Origin: Aquitalea magnusonii
Lineage (GTDB): Bacteria; Pseudomonadota; Gammaproteobacteria; Burkholderiales; Chromobacteriaceae
Length of the DNA: 64,000 nt
Direction: 5' to 3'
Assembly (NCBI RefSeq): GCF_002217795.2
Contig: NZ_AP018823.1
Span: forward strand, 3,782,001 to 3,846,000
Shown in pieces: positions 1 through 9,153 of this stretch. A program made the translations under genes and the position numbers. The notes beneath the pieces are model-generated. The model was not told the DNA's origin. It saw nothing but the letters and a program-made list of their open reading frames with translations, and did not search any database. Each line of letters starts with the position of its first letter. The stretch's first letter is position 1.

Positions 1-761
1 CCGGTATTGGCCGAACTGGCAGCACTCTGTTTTACCCCATTGCGGCGGATGGCCTGGGCCGCCGTATTGAAACGGGCTTCCTCATACGGCTCGCCGCCGT
101 AAACCTTGATCACTTTCTGGCAATCCACGCCTTCGCCCAGAATCTGGGTGAGATCGGCCATGTGCTGCTGGTTCTCGAGTGCCAGACCGCGCAGACGCCT
201 GGCCACCATACGCATGCACACAGTCACCACCGGCATCACCACCAGGCAAATCAGGGTCAGTTGCCAGTCGATATACAGCAGCCAGGCCAACAGGCTGATC
301 GCGGTCACTCCATCCTTTACCGTCACGGTAATCACGTTGAAACCGGCTTCGGTCACCTGGTTCACATCAAAGGAGATCCGCGATACCAGGCGGCCAGACT
401 GATTATCGGCATAGTACTGCACCGGCAGACGCAGCATTCTGGCAAACATCTGCTGCCGCAGGGTCTGAACCAGATGTCCGGCCAGCCAACTGGAGGTGTA
501 TTCGTTGATGAAACTGGTGATGCCACGCACCAGGAATACCCCGACGATGGCCATCGGCACCCAGACAATGGCTTGGGGGTCCTTGTTGACAAAACCACCG
601 TCGATCAGCGGCTTCATCAACCGGGCAAACGCCGGTTCGGTCAAAGCGGCAATGGTCATGGAGACCAGCGACAGGGCGAAGACCTTCCAGTACTGCCAGA
701 TATAACGAATCAGACGACGATAAGTTACCCAGCCAAGATTCTCGCTGCCATTTTTATTCAT
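1..761 (-). CDS. msbA: Lipid A flippase MsbA, 5' part only (runs off the window)
   Basis: MsbA is a homodimeric inner-membrane ABC exporter that flips lipid A-core to the periplasmic leaflet. The visible part is about 253 codons and covers the N-terminal transmembrane domain: a helix entering at YIWQYWKVF, then ALTEPAFARLMKPLIDGG, typical of the MsbA family, and the long cytoplasmic helices with RLPVQYYADNQSGRLVSRI. The ATPase domain lies beyond position 1. The ATG at 761 overlaps the stop of the upstream glycosyltransferase by 4 bases (ATGA), which indicates translational coupling inside the LPS operon. The identity rests on the TMD sequence and the LPS context; a lipid-linked oligosaccharide ABC exporter is the only serious alternative. 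Confidence 0.87.
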   Translation of the reverse strand, partial: MNKNGSENLGWVTYRRLIRYIWQYWKVFALSLVSMTIAALTEPAFARLMKPLIDGGFVNKDPQAIVWVPMAIVGVFLVRGITSFINEYTSSWLAGHLVQTLRQQMFARMLRLPVQYYADNQSGRLVSRISFDVNQVTEAGFNVITVTVKDGVTAISLLAWLLYIDWQLTLICLVVMPVVTVCMRMVARRLRGLALENQQHMADLTQILGEGVDCQKVIKVYGGEPYEEARFNTAAQAIRRNGVKQSAASSANT

Positions 762-1819
762 GCAGAAATTTCCGTAGACACTTGGTCGGCATCCTGCTCC
801 ATCAATTGCCGATAAGCAGAGAGCAGGTCTATGACCGATAGATCGACAACATTTCTGCTCACGGGCTGCAACGCTTTGTATGGCACACCCCATGGGTGCC
901 ATTTGGCTACATCGCTATCACCGAACATGCAGACAATAGGCTTACCCAGGCCAGCAGCTACATGCATGGCACCACCATCACTGCAGATCAGAACATCTAG
1001 TAATGACAAACCACTCATCAATTCATCCAGTTGATGAGTAGGCAACGGAGTAAGCGGCAAACCAGCACAGCCTTCCAAAATCATGGCTGCTTTTTCATCA
1101 TCTCCAGGATGAAAAGGATTATCTGCACTACCTGGTGACCAAAATAGCATAAGATGAACAGCACTATCTTTGGCAATGGCGTGTGCCAACTCAATGAAAC
1201 GTTGAGCCGGCCACTGCTGACTAGGTTTGCGCGCACTGATATGCAAGCCAATCAGTTTTTTTCCAGCAATATCTACCAATTTCCCACGTAATGCTTCGGT
1301 CAGATCTGCATCTGCTACCAGAGAAAGGGGGGGCGTTGGTACAACCTCTCCCGTCAACGGCTGCATCAGTGTCATCAGCATCTCAGCCTCATGCATGACT
1401 TGTGCGGGACTGGACACAGGTAAATTGATCTGGCTGGAAAGCGGATTTCCCGGTTCGCTAAAGCCAAGGATATAGCGGGCACCAATCTGTCTAGCCCAAC
1501 GCAATGGCCTGGGCATGCATCCCCCGTTCGCAAGCACGGCAACATCATAATGGGTACTACGCATCCTCAGTAGTAATAGTAAGCGTTTCCAGTAAACCTC
1601 CAATACGCTTTCACCTTTTTCACGATGTTTCGCCTTGGTATAAACATAAAGGTTATCGACATCTGGATGGCCAACAAGAAGCGGGGCATTATAGCTATTT
1701 ACCAGCAAATCCAGTCTAGCTTCTGGAAAGCGCTTCCTCAAAGCATGAATCAATGGTGTTGTACAAACCAAATCACCAATATTATCCCGACGGATGACCA
1801 GAATTTTTTCAGGATTCAA
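758..1819 (-). CDS. Glycosyltransferase family 9 (heptosyltransferase-like)
   Basis: A GT9 (ADP-heptose:LPS heptosyltransferase type) enzyme for LPS core assembly at the cytoplasmic face. The N-terminal Rossmann half starts with KILVIRRDNIGDLVCTTPL, the acceptor-side signature of the family. The C-terminal half has HISARKPSQQWP and LICSDGGAMHVAAGLGKP, the nucleotide-sugar site, and GDSDVAKWHPWG. A TTG at 1819 is the preferred start because AAAGGGA lies just upstream and it gives a conventional N-terminus; an ATG at 1846 would add nine residues. It overlaps the O-antigen ligase stop by 11 bases and msbA by 4, so it is in the same operon. Donor and acceptor sugars cannot be read from the sequence. 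Confidence 0.85.
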   Translation of the reverse strand: MNPEKILVIRRDNIGDLVCTTPLIHALRKRFPEARLDLLVNSYNAPLLVGHPDVDNLYVYTKAKHREKGESVLEVYWKRLLLLLRMRSTHYDVAVLANGGCMPRPLRWARQIGARYILGFSEPGNPLSSQINLPVSSPAQVMHEAEMLMTLMQPLTGEVVPTPPLSLVADADLTEALRGKLVDIAGKKLIGLHISARKPSQQWPAQRFIELAHAIAKDSAVHLMLFWSPGSADNPFHPGDDEKAAMILEGCAGLPLTPLPTHQLDELMSGLSLLDVLICSDGGAMHVAAGLGKPIVCMFGDSDVAKWHPWGVPYKALQPVSRNVVDLSVIDLLSAYRQLMEQDADQVSTEISA

Positions 1820-3176
1820 TCGAGTCCCTTTCCAGAGAAAAAACAAGCATTACGCAAAGCAAAAACATAAACTGCTCCAGCATATGATCGCGGATATTAC
1901 TATCCACCAAGCTACGACCAAAAAAACCAGTCACAACAAACGCCAATAGCAATCCTTGCGGGGAATGATTTTTAAAAAAAGCCAACAAACCCTGCCGAAA
2001 ACAAACCCACAACAGAGCAATAAAAATAATTAAACCAGGAATACCGTTTGCAATGGTAAAATCTAATATTCCACTATGAGAATGCGCTGTATCAACCAAA
2101 TCTGGGTGGATTTTTTTCAGTGCCAATCCGAATGCGCTTCGATTATAACCTACGCCAATGGGCTCACGTGCGATTTGTAGCAGGGCCTCTTTTGCCCAAG
2201 CAATACGCTCATAATTCGACCCACTAACGGGGCTCCCGTCTGCGAGCAAGGGATACTGACGATGAATCCACTCCTGATGTCCCTGTGTATCCCAAGCAAT
2301 TGGAACTGTTTCTAGTAGCGATCCCCAGCGAGGGTCAGATTTATAAGAGAACCAACCTAAAGTGACGACACCTGACAAAACCAACAAGACCAGACCTGCA
2401 ACCAGTATATTATTAGTAGTTTTTCGCTTAACAAACCAGAAGAGTAAGGAGCAGGAAACTAGCAATGCCAAGGTACCGATCATGCCATTCCTGGTTTGCA
2501 AAGTGTAGGAAGCAAAAATACAAACAAGCCCTACAAATACAAAGAAAATATCAGAAAAAAGCATATAGCGCCGCTTGAATAAAACTCGACCCATCAACTC
2601 TGCTGCTGAAAATGCCAGTAACAAATTAACAACATAGGTCAGAACAGTCCTGCTTTCCAGAATTTTTGTTTCCCCAAATGGAATTCTCCCCACAGTTATC
2701 CACTGGTATAACATATCTACATCATGGAGCATAACTTGTGAAAAAATCGCCAACATAAGCACCGTCAATACTGATGAGGGGGAAAGACGCAGGCGGCGAC
2801 TAGCCGACAAGGAGGCCAACAGAAAACCCATAGCACCAGCTAGTGCACTACGTATCCATTGCCCCCATATCTCATGAAAGCTCACAACACGATTATCAGA
2901 AAATAAAAAAGCACACAAAACAATCCACAACGTGAGTACGCAATATATTTTCAAAGGTAAAACTGGGAAAAATCGACGCCATCCCCTATTACACAAAACA
3001 GGCCATGCCAATGGCACGCAAATAAGAAAATCAAAAACCAAAAGGCTATTACGCAATCCTGTGAGGTTCGGCATTGACCATACAAACATCAATGAGGCCG
3101 CCACCATAACAAGGATAAGTTCCAGATACAGTGGAACACGCCGTACAGTACCCATTGAGTCGAATATCTTGTTCAT
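1809..3176 (-). CDS. O-antigen ligase family membrane protein (WaaL/Wzy_C type)
   Basis: A polytopic inner-membrane protein of 455 residues with roughly 10-12 hydrophobic helices and one large periplasmic loop at about residues 275-365. After the loop comes DTAHSHSGILDF, the short histidine-containing motif found in Wzy_C ligases, and the loop carries arginines (EWIHRQYP, NYERIAWAKEALLQIAREP) as expected for an undecaprenyl-PP-sugar binding site. Such enzymes join O-polysaccharide to lipid A-core at the periplasmic face. It is clearly more AT-rich than the neighbouring enzymes, as is common for O-antigen genes exchanged between strains. A WaaL role is favoured over a Wzy polymerase because it sits among core heptosyltransferases and msbA. 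Confidence 0.82.
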   Translation of the reverse strand: MNKIFDSMGTVRRVPLYLELILVMVAASLMFVWSMPNLTGLRNSLLVFDFLICVPLAWPVLCNRGWRRFFPVLPLKIYCVLTLWIVLCAFLFSDNRVVSFHEIWGQWIRSALAGAMGFLLASLSASRRLRLSPSSVLTVLMLAIFSQVMLHDVDMLYQWITVGRIPFGETKILESRTVLTYVVNLLLAFSAAELMGRVLFKRRYMLFSDIFFVFVGLVCIFASYTLQTRNGMIGTLALLVSCSLLFWFVKRKTTNNILVAGLVLLVLSGVVTLGWFSYKSDPRWGSLLETVPIAWDTQGHQEWIHRQYPLLADGSPVSGSNYERIAWAKEALLQIAREPIGVGYNRSAFGLALKKIHPDLVDTAHSHSGILDFTIANGIPGLIIFIALLWVCFRQGLLAFFKNHSPQGLLLAFVVTGFFGRSLVDSNIRDHMLEQFMFLLCVMLVFSLERDSIES

Positions 3177-3189
3177 TAAATTAATTCTC

Positions 3190-4311
3190 TTAAGGCAGTA
3201 ACTGAACTAACGCTTGCAACACCATAGATGGCTGCACGGCTGCCATACACTGTGGCTTATGGCACTGGTCTGGCTTATCACCCACAGTACGGTGACAGCG
3301 CAGGGCCCATGATACTTGGCGATGATGCATATCACGCTGAATACGGCAAGGAAACCATGCTGCACCTACACCCACACAAGGAATGGCGGAAAAGAAATTG
3401 CTGCGACCAAACAAGATTTCACTGCCAGGGCCAAATAGCATCAACAATGGAACACCTGCCGTCTTGGCTAGATGGGCAACGCCGGTATCGGGGCAGATGC
3501 AGGCTTGCGCTCCATGTAAAAGAGCTCGTAATTGAACCAAGTTGAGACAACCGGCCATCACAATGTCCTGAGCCGGGGGATCAATCGCACCAATCAGCTG
3601 CTCTTCTCCTGGACCACAGGACCACACAATACAGCGCCCCTGCATACGCAAACCAGCAGCTAGGTCTTGCCAATTGGTAGTTGGCCAATACCGGGTAGCC
3701 GAACTGGCACCCACATGAAGCACGACATAGGGTTGAGCAATGGACACCGGGTTGATCACTTCAACTGGCCAATCTGCCAAATCAAATGCTTTGGGTTCAG
3801 GTCCAGCAACCAACCTTGCTGCTGTGTCTGTCCATGACTCAGGCTGATCGCTATACGCCACCGCCTCATCAACCAACCAGTTTTTATATGCTGGTGCCTC
3901 GGCAGCAAAGCCAATGATCCAGCGTGCGCCAATGGCACGCGCCAGAAAGGACAAACGGTTCTCTCCACTGAGAAAGACCAGATCGAAGCGTGGCATCGCG
4001 AATAACTTGCGTACAGAGGCAAAGTCCCGTGGATGCCAGCCGACTGCAGTAATGCCGTAAGGCCGACTCTGATATAGCCCAACCTGCCCCGGCGGGCAGG
4101 CCAGTGTAATCTCTGCCACGGGATAACGCTCTCGCAATTTGGCCAGCAGGCTGGTAGCCATTAAGGCGTCACCCAACAGGAACTGATGCAGGACCAAAAT
4201 TCGCTGCACAGTTTGCTCGGAGGGACGCCGCCGCAACCACTGCCAAGGTAAACGGCACATCAGCGCGGCAAAAATCAGCAAGCGTCCGGGCAGTCGTCGC
4301 TGCTTTTTCAT
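3190..4311 (-). CDS. Glycosyltransferase family 9
   Basis: The second GT9 enzyme of the locus, 373 residues. The N-terminus carries a basic, partly hydrophobic extension (about 35 residues), then RILVLHQFLLGDALMATSLL, the GT9 opening motif. The C-terminal donor site is CICPDTGVAHLAKTAGVP followed by LMLFGPGSEILFG. The last 70 residues contain cysteines (WFPCRIQ, CHKPQC), reminiscent of the cysteine tail of WaaQ-type enzymes. Its ATG overlaps the waaQ stop by 4 bases and the O-antigen ligase follows after 13 bases. The likely role is addition of a core sugar; linkage is unknown. Confidence 0.83.
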   Translation of the reverse strand: MKKQRRLPGRLLIFAALMCRLPWQWLRRRPSEQTVQRILVLHQFLLGDALMATSLLAKLRERYPVAEITLACPPGQVGLYQSRPYGITAVGWHPRDFASVRKLFAMPRFDLVFLSGENRLSFLARAIGARWIIGFAAEAPAYKNWLVDEAVAYSDQPESWTDTAARLVAGPEPKAFDLADWPVEVINPVSIAQPYVVLHVGASSATRYWPTTNWQDLAAGLRMQGRCIVWSCGPGEEQLIGAIDPPAQDIVMAGCLNLVQLRALLHGAQACICPDTGVAHLAKTAGVPLLMLFGPGSEILFGRSNFFSAIPCVGVGAAWFPCRIQRDMHHRQVSWALRCHRTVGDKPDQCHKPQCMAAVQPSMVLQALVQLLP

Positions 4312-5399
4312 ACAGACTCCTCCAGGACGCCATCAACTGCAGCAATCACCTCCTCCAGCCTAATTTGCTGTAAACACTCACTCAGCCAACCGCCACCACA
4401 ACCCGCATTACCACACGGACGGCAGGACATCTTGGCTGCCACCACCCGGTGCGGTACCTGCCACGGCCCCCATTCGATGTCACCAGACGGGCCAAACAAG
4501 GCCACACAGGGCGTTTTCATCGCCGAGGCAATGTGCATGGGCACCGAATCCACGCCGATGTACAGACGGGCGTTGTCGATGGCGGCTGCGAGTTCCTTCA
4601 GGGTCAACTGACCGGCCAGGCTGGCAGCCGGCTGCGTCAGCCGCGACTGGATGTCGGCCAGCATGGCCATTTCATCCGGGCTGGGCGCAGCGGTCAGCAG
4701 TACACGCTGGCCACGCTGCTGCAGGGTGTTGATCAGCGCAGCCATGTTTTCCACCGTCCAGCTCTTGAACAACCAGCGCGAGGTAGGGTGTACCAGAATG
4801 TACTGCCCGGCCTGCAAGCCCTGCTGTTCCAGTTTGGCGGCCAGCGTGGCTTCGGCATTGTGGCCGGCCACCAGCGTCAGTTGTCGCTGATTTTCAGCCG
4901 GATAGACCCCGATACGCCGCAAAGCATCCAGATGGATTTCAATAGTATGGCGGCGGTTGCCCGGCACTTGCAGATAGCGGTGAGTAAAGCTGTTGCGAAA
5001 CAGTTTGCCGTAGCGGCCATCCGGCCCTACCGACCAGCGTGGCGACAGCAGACGCGTCAGCCATGCCCCGCGCTTGTGTTCGGTCAGGGTGATCACCAGA
5101 TCGTAGCGACGCTGGCGTAAGGCAGACAGCAAATGCAACTCTGCCTTGAGTTGGCCGATGGGACCCAGTTTTTTCCAGTTGCGATCTATGGTGTGCAGTT
5201 GGCTGATGGCCGGATGCAGGCTGAGCATTTCCTGGGTATCGCGGTACACCAAGGCATCGACCTCCAACTGCGGGGCCTGCTGTTTGAGCACGGAAAAAAC
5301 CGGAGACGTCAGCAGCACATCCCCATGGTGACGCAATTTGATGACCAAGACGCGTCGTACCTGGGTCAGATCGATGGAGTCTTTTAGCATTTCACTCAT
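4308..5399 (-). CDS. waaQ: LPS heptosyltransferase III-like (WaaQ/RfaQ)
   Basis: A GT9 enzyme of 363 residues. WaaQ adds the branch heptose (HepIII) to HepII of the inner core from ADP-heptose. The N-terminus VLVIKLRHHGDVLLTSPVFS matches the WaaQ-type motif (IK-x2-HGD-x-LLT-x-PV). The donor site is YIGVDSVPMHIASAMKTPCV with LFGPSGDIEWGPW. The C-terminal cysteine cluster CRPCGNAGCGGGWLSECL is a hallmark of this subgroup. It lies between the GT4 gene and the second GT9 gene, with an ATGA overlap to the latter. WaaQ is favoured over WaaC/WaaF from the N-terminal motif and the cysteine tail, but specificity is not proven. Confidence 0.82.
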   Translation of the reverse strand: MSEMLKDSIDLTQVRRVLVIKLRHHGDVLLTSPVFSVLKQQAPQLEVDALVYRDTQEMLSLHPAISQLHTIDRNWKKLGPIGQLKAELHLLSALRQRRYDLVITLTEHKRGAWLTRLLSPRWSVGPDGRYGKLFRNSFTHRYLQVPGNRRHTIEIHLDALRRIGVYPAENQRQLTLVAGHNAEATLAAKLEQQGLQAGQYILVHPTSRWLFKSWTVENMAALINTLQQRGQRVLLTAAPSPDEMAMLADIQSRLTQPAASLAGQLTLKELAAAIDNARLYIGVDSVPMHIASAMKTPCVALFGPSGDIEWGPWQVPHRVVAAKMSCRPCGNAGCGGGWLSECLQQIRLEEVIAAVDGVLEESV

Positions 5400-5451
5400 G
5401 CGGTAAGAAAATCATTCGCTTGCGCCTTGCGACAAGGCAATCAGGCACGGT

Positions 5452-6591
5452 TCAAGACGTATGCACGGCAAGGAGTTTTTCATATTTTTGCAACATAACA
5501 TCGGTCATGGCGGGCAGGGTCAGCCCCTCCACTGCCTGACGAGCCTGCTGGCACCAGGAAGCCCAGTCCTGTTGATGTTGAAGCCAATATGCCACTCCAT
5601 CATGCCACCCCTGCTGATCATCCACAGCAGCGACCCAGCCATTACGCCCATTAGTCAGCAGTTCGGCACTGCCACAGGTGGTTGTGGTAAATACCGGAAG
5701 CCCTGCGGCCATTGCTTCAACACACACATTGGGGAAGGGATCATACAGTGTCGGTAATATAAAGGCATCCGCCATCCCATAAAATGGCTTTACTTCTCGC
5801 TGTGCCCCGGTAAAACGCACTCGTCTCTGCATCCCCAGGCGTTCGGCCAGAACGTGATAACGAGCGGCATGCTTATCACCACCAACCACAACCAGATAAA
5901 TATCGGGGAATTGCTGCAGCACCTGTAATGCTCTAGCCACGCCTTTACGCTCAAAACCGGAGCCAACATACAACATGACAGGCGAAGCCGCCGGAATGTC
6001 ATACTGTGCTCTCATGATGGCACGATATTGCTGCTGCAATTGCGGATGAAACTGCGCTGTGTCGACGCCATTATAAACGACGGCGAAACGCTGATCGGGC
6101 AAGCCGAAATAGTGTTGTACTTCTTGTTTCACCATGTGCGAGTTACACACCACCAAACGTAAATCTGGGTGCTGAAACATGGCTTTTTCAGCATATTGAA
6201 CATAGTGGTGATACGGATTGAGCAGTAGCGACAAGCGCCCAAACCAGCCCAAATGCCGACGACGCAGTTGCAGCCAATGCCGATGTACGCCATCGCCGGC
6301 CCGGAAGATGTGGCAGCCTGGAATGCGCTCATGCGACTGCACTAAATCAAAACCTTCCTGCTGCCAACGCCGCCGCGCTGACCACGCGAAGCCCCAGTCA
6401 CGCCACAGGTTACCCAAATAGAAAGGGTTGACCCGACATTCGGCAATGCCCTCCAGTTTTTCCCAATTGCGCGCAATGAGGGAAACGCTTAACGCATGCT
6501 GCTGGGTCAGCGCATGCAGGGCACGGCTGATGAAACGCTCGGCACCGCCAGCGGGGTTATATTTTTGACGAACAATGGCAAGACGTTTCAT
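5452..6591 (-). CDS. Glycosyltransferase family 4 (WaaG-like core hexosyltransferase)
   Basis: A GT-B enzyme of about 379 residues, resembling WaaG, which adds the first outer-core hexose to HepII. The N-terminus RLAIVRQKYNPAGGAERFI carries the glycine-rich acceptor-domain loop. The middle has VYNGVDTAQFHP, the interdomain hinge. The C-terminal donor domain has VGSGFERKGV and TLYDPFPNVCVEAMAAGLP, the E-x7-E retaining-GT4 signature. The ATG at 6591 is preferred over one at 6609 because it places KRLAIVR at the N-terminus. It is the first gene of the LPS core operon, 52 bases before waaQ. Donor sugar is not identifiable. Confidence 0.83.
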   Translation of the reverse strand: MKRLAIVRQKYNPAGGAERFISRALHALTQQHALSVSLIARNWEKLEGIAECRVNPFYLGNLWRDWGFAWSARRRWQQEGFDLVQSHERIPGCHIFRAGDGVHRHWLQLRRRHLGWFGRLSLLLNPYHHYVQYAEKAMFQHPDLRLVVCNSHMVKQEVQHYFGLPDQRFAVVYNGVDTAQFHPQLQQQYRAIMRAQYDIPAASPVMLYVGSGFERKGVARALQVLQQFPDIYLVVVGGDKHAARYHVLAERLGMQRRVRFTGAQREVKPFYGMADAFILPTLYDPFPNVCVEAMAAGLPVFTTTTCGSAELLTNGRNGWVAAVDDQQGWHDGVAYWLQHQQDWASWCQQARQAVEGLTLPAMTDVMLQKYEKLLAVHTS

Positions 6592-6644
6592 CCGGGATAG
6601 GGCTTCCATTCACACTGAACAGCAGATCAGGCAGCAATGCGGCC

Positions 6645-6674
6645 AAAAATAAAAGCCGGATCAGGCATCCGGCT
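6645..6674 (-). terminator. Rho-independent terminator of the pts operon
   Basis: On the minus strand AGCCGGAT (6674-6667), a 5-base loop and ATCCGGCT (6661-6654) are followed by TTTTATTTTT. The 8-bp stem overlaps the ptsI stop codon at 6661-6663, so it ends the EIIA-ptsH-ptsI transcript and separates it from the LPS operon. Confidence 0.85.
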
Positions 6675-8400
6675 CGGTATTCAGCAGTTGCAAAAGATCG
6701 GCGATTTTATCAGGGTCTTCGGATCGAAGCATGCGCCCTGCGATGGGGGCGATATCGTCCAGGTGGGTATTGAGTACCATGCGCTTCACCGCCAACAGGC
6801 TGGCCGGGTGCATGGAGAACTTGCGCAAGCCCATGCCCAGCAGCAGCCGGGTAAGGCGCGGGTCGCCCGCCATCTCGCCGCACACCGATACCGGCACCCC
6901 ACCCTTGATGCCGGTGCGGATGGTATGCAGGATGAGCTTGAGCACCGCCGGATGTACCGGGTCGTACAGATGGCTGACCGAATCGTCGTTACGGTCGATG
7001 GCCAGGGTGTACTGGATCAGGTCGTTGGTGCCGATGGACAGGAAGTCGACATATTTGATGAAACTGCCCACCACCAGCGCGGCGGACGGGATTTCAATCA
7101 TCGCGCCCACTTCCACCTTTTCATCGAATGGCAGACCTTCTTCATGCAATTCCTGCTTGGCGTAATCCAGTTGGGCAATCGACTGTTTGAGTTCGCCCAG
7201 CGAATTGAGCATGGGGAACAGGATTTTCACCTTGCCGTAGTGTGAGGCACGCAACAGCGCCCGTAACTGGGCACGGAACATCAGCGGTTCGGCCAGACAC
7301 AGGCGGATGCCGGTAAGGCCCAGTGCCGGGTTATCCGCCACGTCGTGATTCAGCCACTTGGGATTCTTGTCGGCCCCCAGGTCCATGGTGCGGATGGTGA
7401 CCGGCAGGCCTTTCATGTCTTCGGCCACCTTGCGGTAGGCCTCGAACTGCTCGTTTTCGGTGGGCAGGGTATCCCGGCCCAGGAACAGGAATTCGCTGCG
7501 GAACAAGCCCACACCAGCGGCACCGGAGCCCTTCACCACCTCCACATCCTGCGGCAGCTCGATATTGGCCAGCAGTTCGATCACCGTGCCATCTTTGGTT
7601 TTGGCATCGGACTTACGGATGGAGGACAGCTTGCGCTTGGCATCACGCCAGGCACGCTGGCGGCGGCGGTATTCGCTCAGCACCAGTTCGTCCGGGTTGA
7701 TGATCAGCACGCCTTGCTGGCCATCGACAATGATCTGCTCTTCCTCGCGGATCAGCTCACGCGCATGGTGCAGGGCGATGACGGAGGGCAGGTCGAGGCT
7801 GCGTCCCAGAATAGCGGTGTGCGAGGTGGCTCCGCCTACATCGGTGACGAAGGCGGCAAAATTGGAATCCTTGAAATACACCATGTCGGCCGGCGACAGG
7901 TCGTGCGCCACCAGAATGGTATCGTCCAGCAAATCGCCAGGCGCGGGCAATTGCGGGGCGTGGCCATCCAGGTTCTTGAAAATGCGCTCCACCACCTGCA
8001 GCACGTCGTTCTTGCGTTCGCGCAGGTAGTCTTCCTCGATGGCGTCAAACTGCTCCACCAGCAGGTCACATTGCAGCTTCAATGCCCATTCGGCGTTGCA
8101 GCGCTGTTTTTCGATGATTTCACGCGGCTCGCGCGAGATGGTGATATCCCCCAGCAGCATGATGTGCAGCGACAGGAAGGCACCCAGCTCGGCCGGCGCA
8201 TTTTCCGGAATGCTGCCCCACAGCATTTCCAGCTCCTTGCGGGTGGCGCGCACTGCCTCATCAAAGCGCGCCATCTCCGCCGGGATTTCTGCATCTTCCA
8301 GGCCGTAGTGCGCCACATCGTCCATACTGCGGGAGATAAGATGGGCCCGGCCAATGGCGATGCCGCCACCAATGGCTACACCATGCAGGGTGATATTCAT
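6661..8400 (-). CDS. ptsI: Phosphoenolpyruvate-protein phosphotransferase (PTS enzyme I)
   Basis: Enzyme I takes phosphate from PEP on a histidine and passes it to HPr in the cytosol. The 579-residue protein has the normal length. The phosphohistidine is H194 in GGATSHTAILGR. The C-terminal PEP-binding TIM barrel shows LFRSEFLF, GADKNPKWL, SIGTNDLIQYTLAIDR and VSVCGEMAGDP with the conserved cysteine. It is the last gene of an EIIA-HPr-EI operon and lies 29 bases after ptsH. No membrane permease (EIIB/C/D) is present in the window, so this set probably serves signalling, as is usual in betaproteobacteria. Confidence 0.97.
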   Translation of the reverse strand: MNITLHGVAIGGGIAIGRAHLISRSMDDVAHYGLEDAEIPAEMARFDEAVRATRKELEMLWGSIPENAPAELGAFLSLHIMLLGDITISREPREIIEKQRCNAEWALKLQCDLLVEQFDAIEEDYLRERKNDVLQVVERIFKNLDGHAPQLPAPGDLLDDTILVAHDLSPADMVYFKDSNFAAFVTDVGGATSHTAILGRSLDLPSVIALHHARELIREEEQIIVDGQQGVLIINPDELVLSEYRRRQRAWRDAKRKLSSIRKSDAKTKDGTVIELLANIELPQDVEVVKGSGAAGVGLFRSEFLFLGRDTLPTENEQFEAYRKVAEDMKGLPVTIRTMDLGADKNPKWLNHDVADNPALGLTGIRLCLAEPLMFRAQLRALLRASHYGKVKILFPMLNSLGELKQSIAQLDYAKQELHEEGLPFDEKVEVGAMIEIPSAALVVGSFIKYVDFLSIGTNDLIQYTLAIDRNDDSVSHLYDPVHPAVLKLILHTIRTGIKGGVPVSVCGEMAGDPRLTRLLLGMGLRKFSMHPASLLAVKRMVLNTHLDDIAPIAGRMLRSEDPDKIADLLQLLNTEPDA

Positions 8401-8429
8401 CGTCCCATCCCCTCCTCAAGCGGGCTGAT

Positions 8430-8699
8430 TCATTCAGCCTCGTCAAACCTGTTGTTGATCAATGCCACCAGCGCGTCCAGCGCTTCCTGTTCATCCGGGC
8501 CATCCACGTCCAGCTCGACGGTGGAACCCTTGGCCGCTGCCAGCATCATCACGCCCATGATGCTCTTGCCGTTTACCCGGCGGCCATTGCGGGCAATGCC
8601 CACATCGCTCTTGAAGCGGCTGGCCAGCTGGGTGAATTTACTCGAAGCGCGAGCATGCAGGCCAAGTTTATTAATAATTTGTATTTCAACGCGCAGCAT
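8430..8699 (-). CDS. ptsH: Phosphocarrier protein HPr
   Basis: A small cytosolic phosphocarrier of 89 residues. H15 in KLGLHARAS is the residue phosphorylated by enzyme I. S46 in NGKSIMGVMML is the site used by HPr kinase/phosphorylase (HprK), so this HPr could be regulated by HprK, although hprK is not in the window. The reading frame is open further upstream, but the ATG at 8699 gives the standard HPr N-terminus and overlaps the EIIA gene by 14 bases. Confidence 0.95.
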   Translation of the reverse strand: MLRVEIQIINKLGLHARASSKFTQLASRFKSDVGIARNGRRVNGKSIMGVMMLAAAKGSTVELDVDGPDEQEALDALVALINNRFDEAE

Positions 8700-9093
8700 T
8701 ACCGTCCCCTGGAAGAATATAAAGTACGCCCTCCAGCCCGCCGGTAATGGCCTTGCTGACCACGATTTCCAGCGGCTGGCTGCTGTAACTGAGCGCACGC
8801 ACCAGCATGGGCAGACTGACCCCGGCAACGGCTTCCACCTTGCCTGGATCAATCAGCCGGCTGGCAATATTGGATGGCGTGCCGCCATACATATCAGTCA
8901 ACACCACCACGCCTTCGCCCTGTTCCAGACGGGCCACCAGCGCTGCGGCTTCGACCAGTTTCTGATCCGGGTCCTCGGTTTTCTCTACCGCCAGCGTGGC
9001 GATATTGTCCGGATCCCGTCCTAATACGTGCCGGGCGCAGTCGAGTAGACAGGCACCCAGATTGCCATGAGATATGACTAGTACACCAACCAT
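8686..9093 (-). CDS. PTS EIIA component, mannose type (stand-alone)
   Basis: A stand-alone EIIA(Man)-fold protein of 135 residues that accepts phosphate from HPr. The active histidine is H9 in LVISHGNLG. The sheet-helix fold continues with GVVVLTDMYGGTPSNIAS, typical of the family. Fused or neighbouring EIIB, EIIC and EIID domains are absent, which in betaproteobacteria usually means a regulatory or sensory role. It starts the EIIA-ptsH-ptsI operon and begins 60 bases after the cysG stop on the same strand, so read-through from cysG is possible. Confidence 0.92.
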   Translation of the reverse strand: MVGVLVISHGNLGACLLDCARHVLGRDPDNIATLAVEKTEDPDQKLVEAAALVARLEQGEGVVVLTDMYGGTPSNIASRLIDPGKVEAVAGVSLPMLVRALSYSSQPLEIVVSKAITGGLEGVLYILPGDGNAAR

Positions 9094-9153
9094 GCCTGCG
9101 TCTTCTTGTCCGTAACGATTATCGGCACACGGTGCGCTGCGGCGAACCGTGCT

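Noticed and set aside
7345..9024. A 559-codon open frame on the plus strand opposite ptsI, ptsH and EIIA
   Set aside because: It is antisense to three well-recognised genes, its protein is full of His/Gln as expected from reading GC-rich codons backwards, and no family is recognised.
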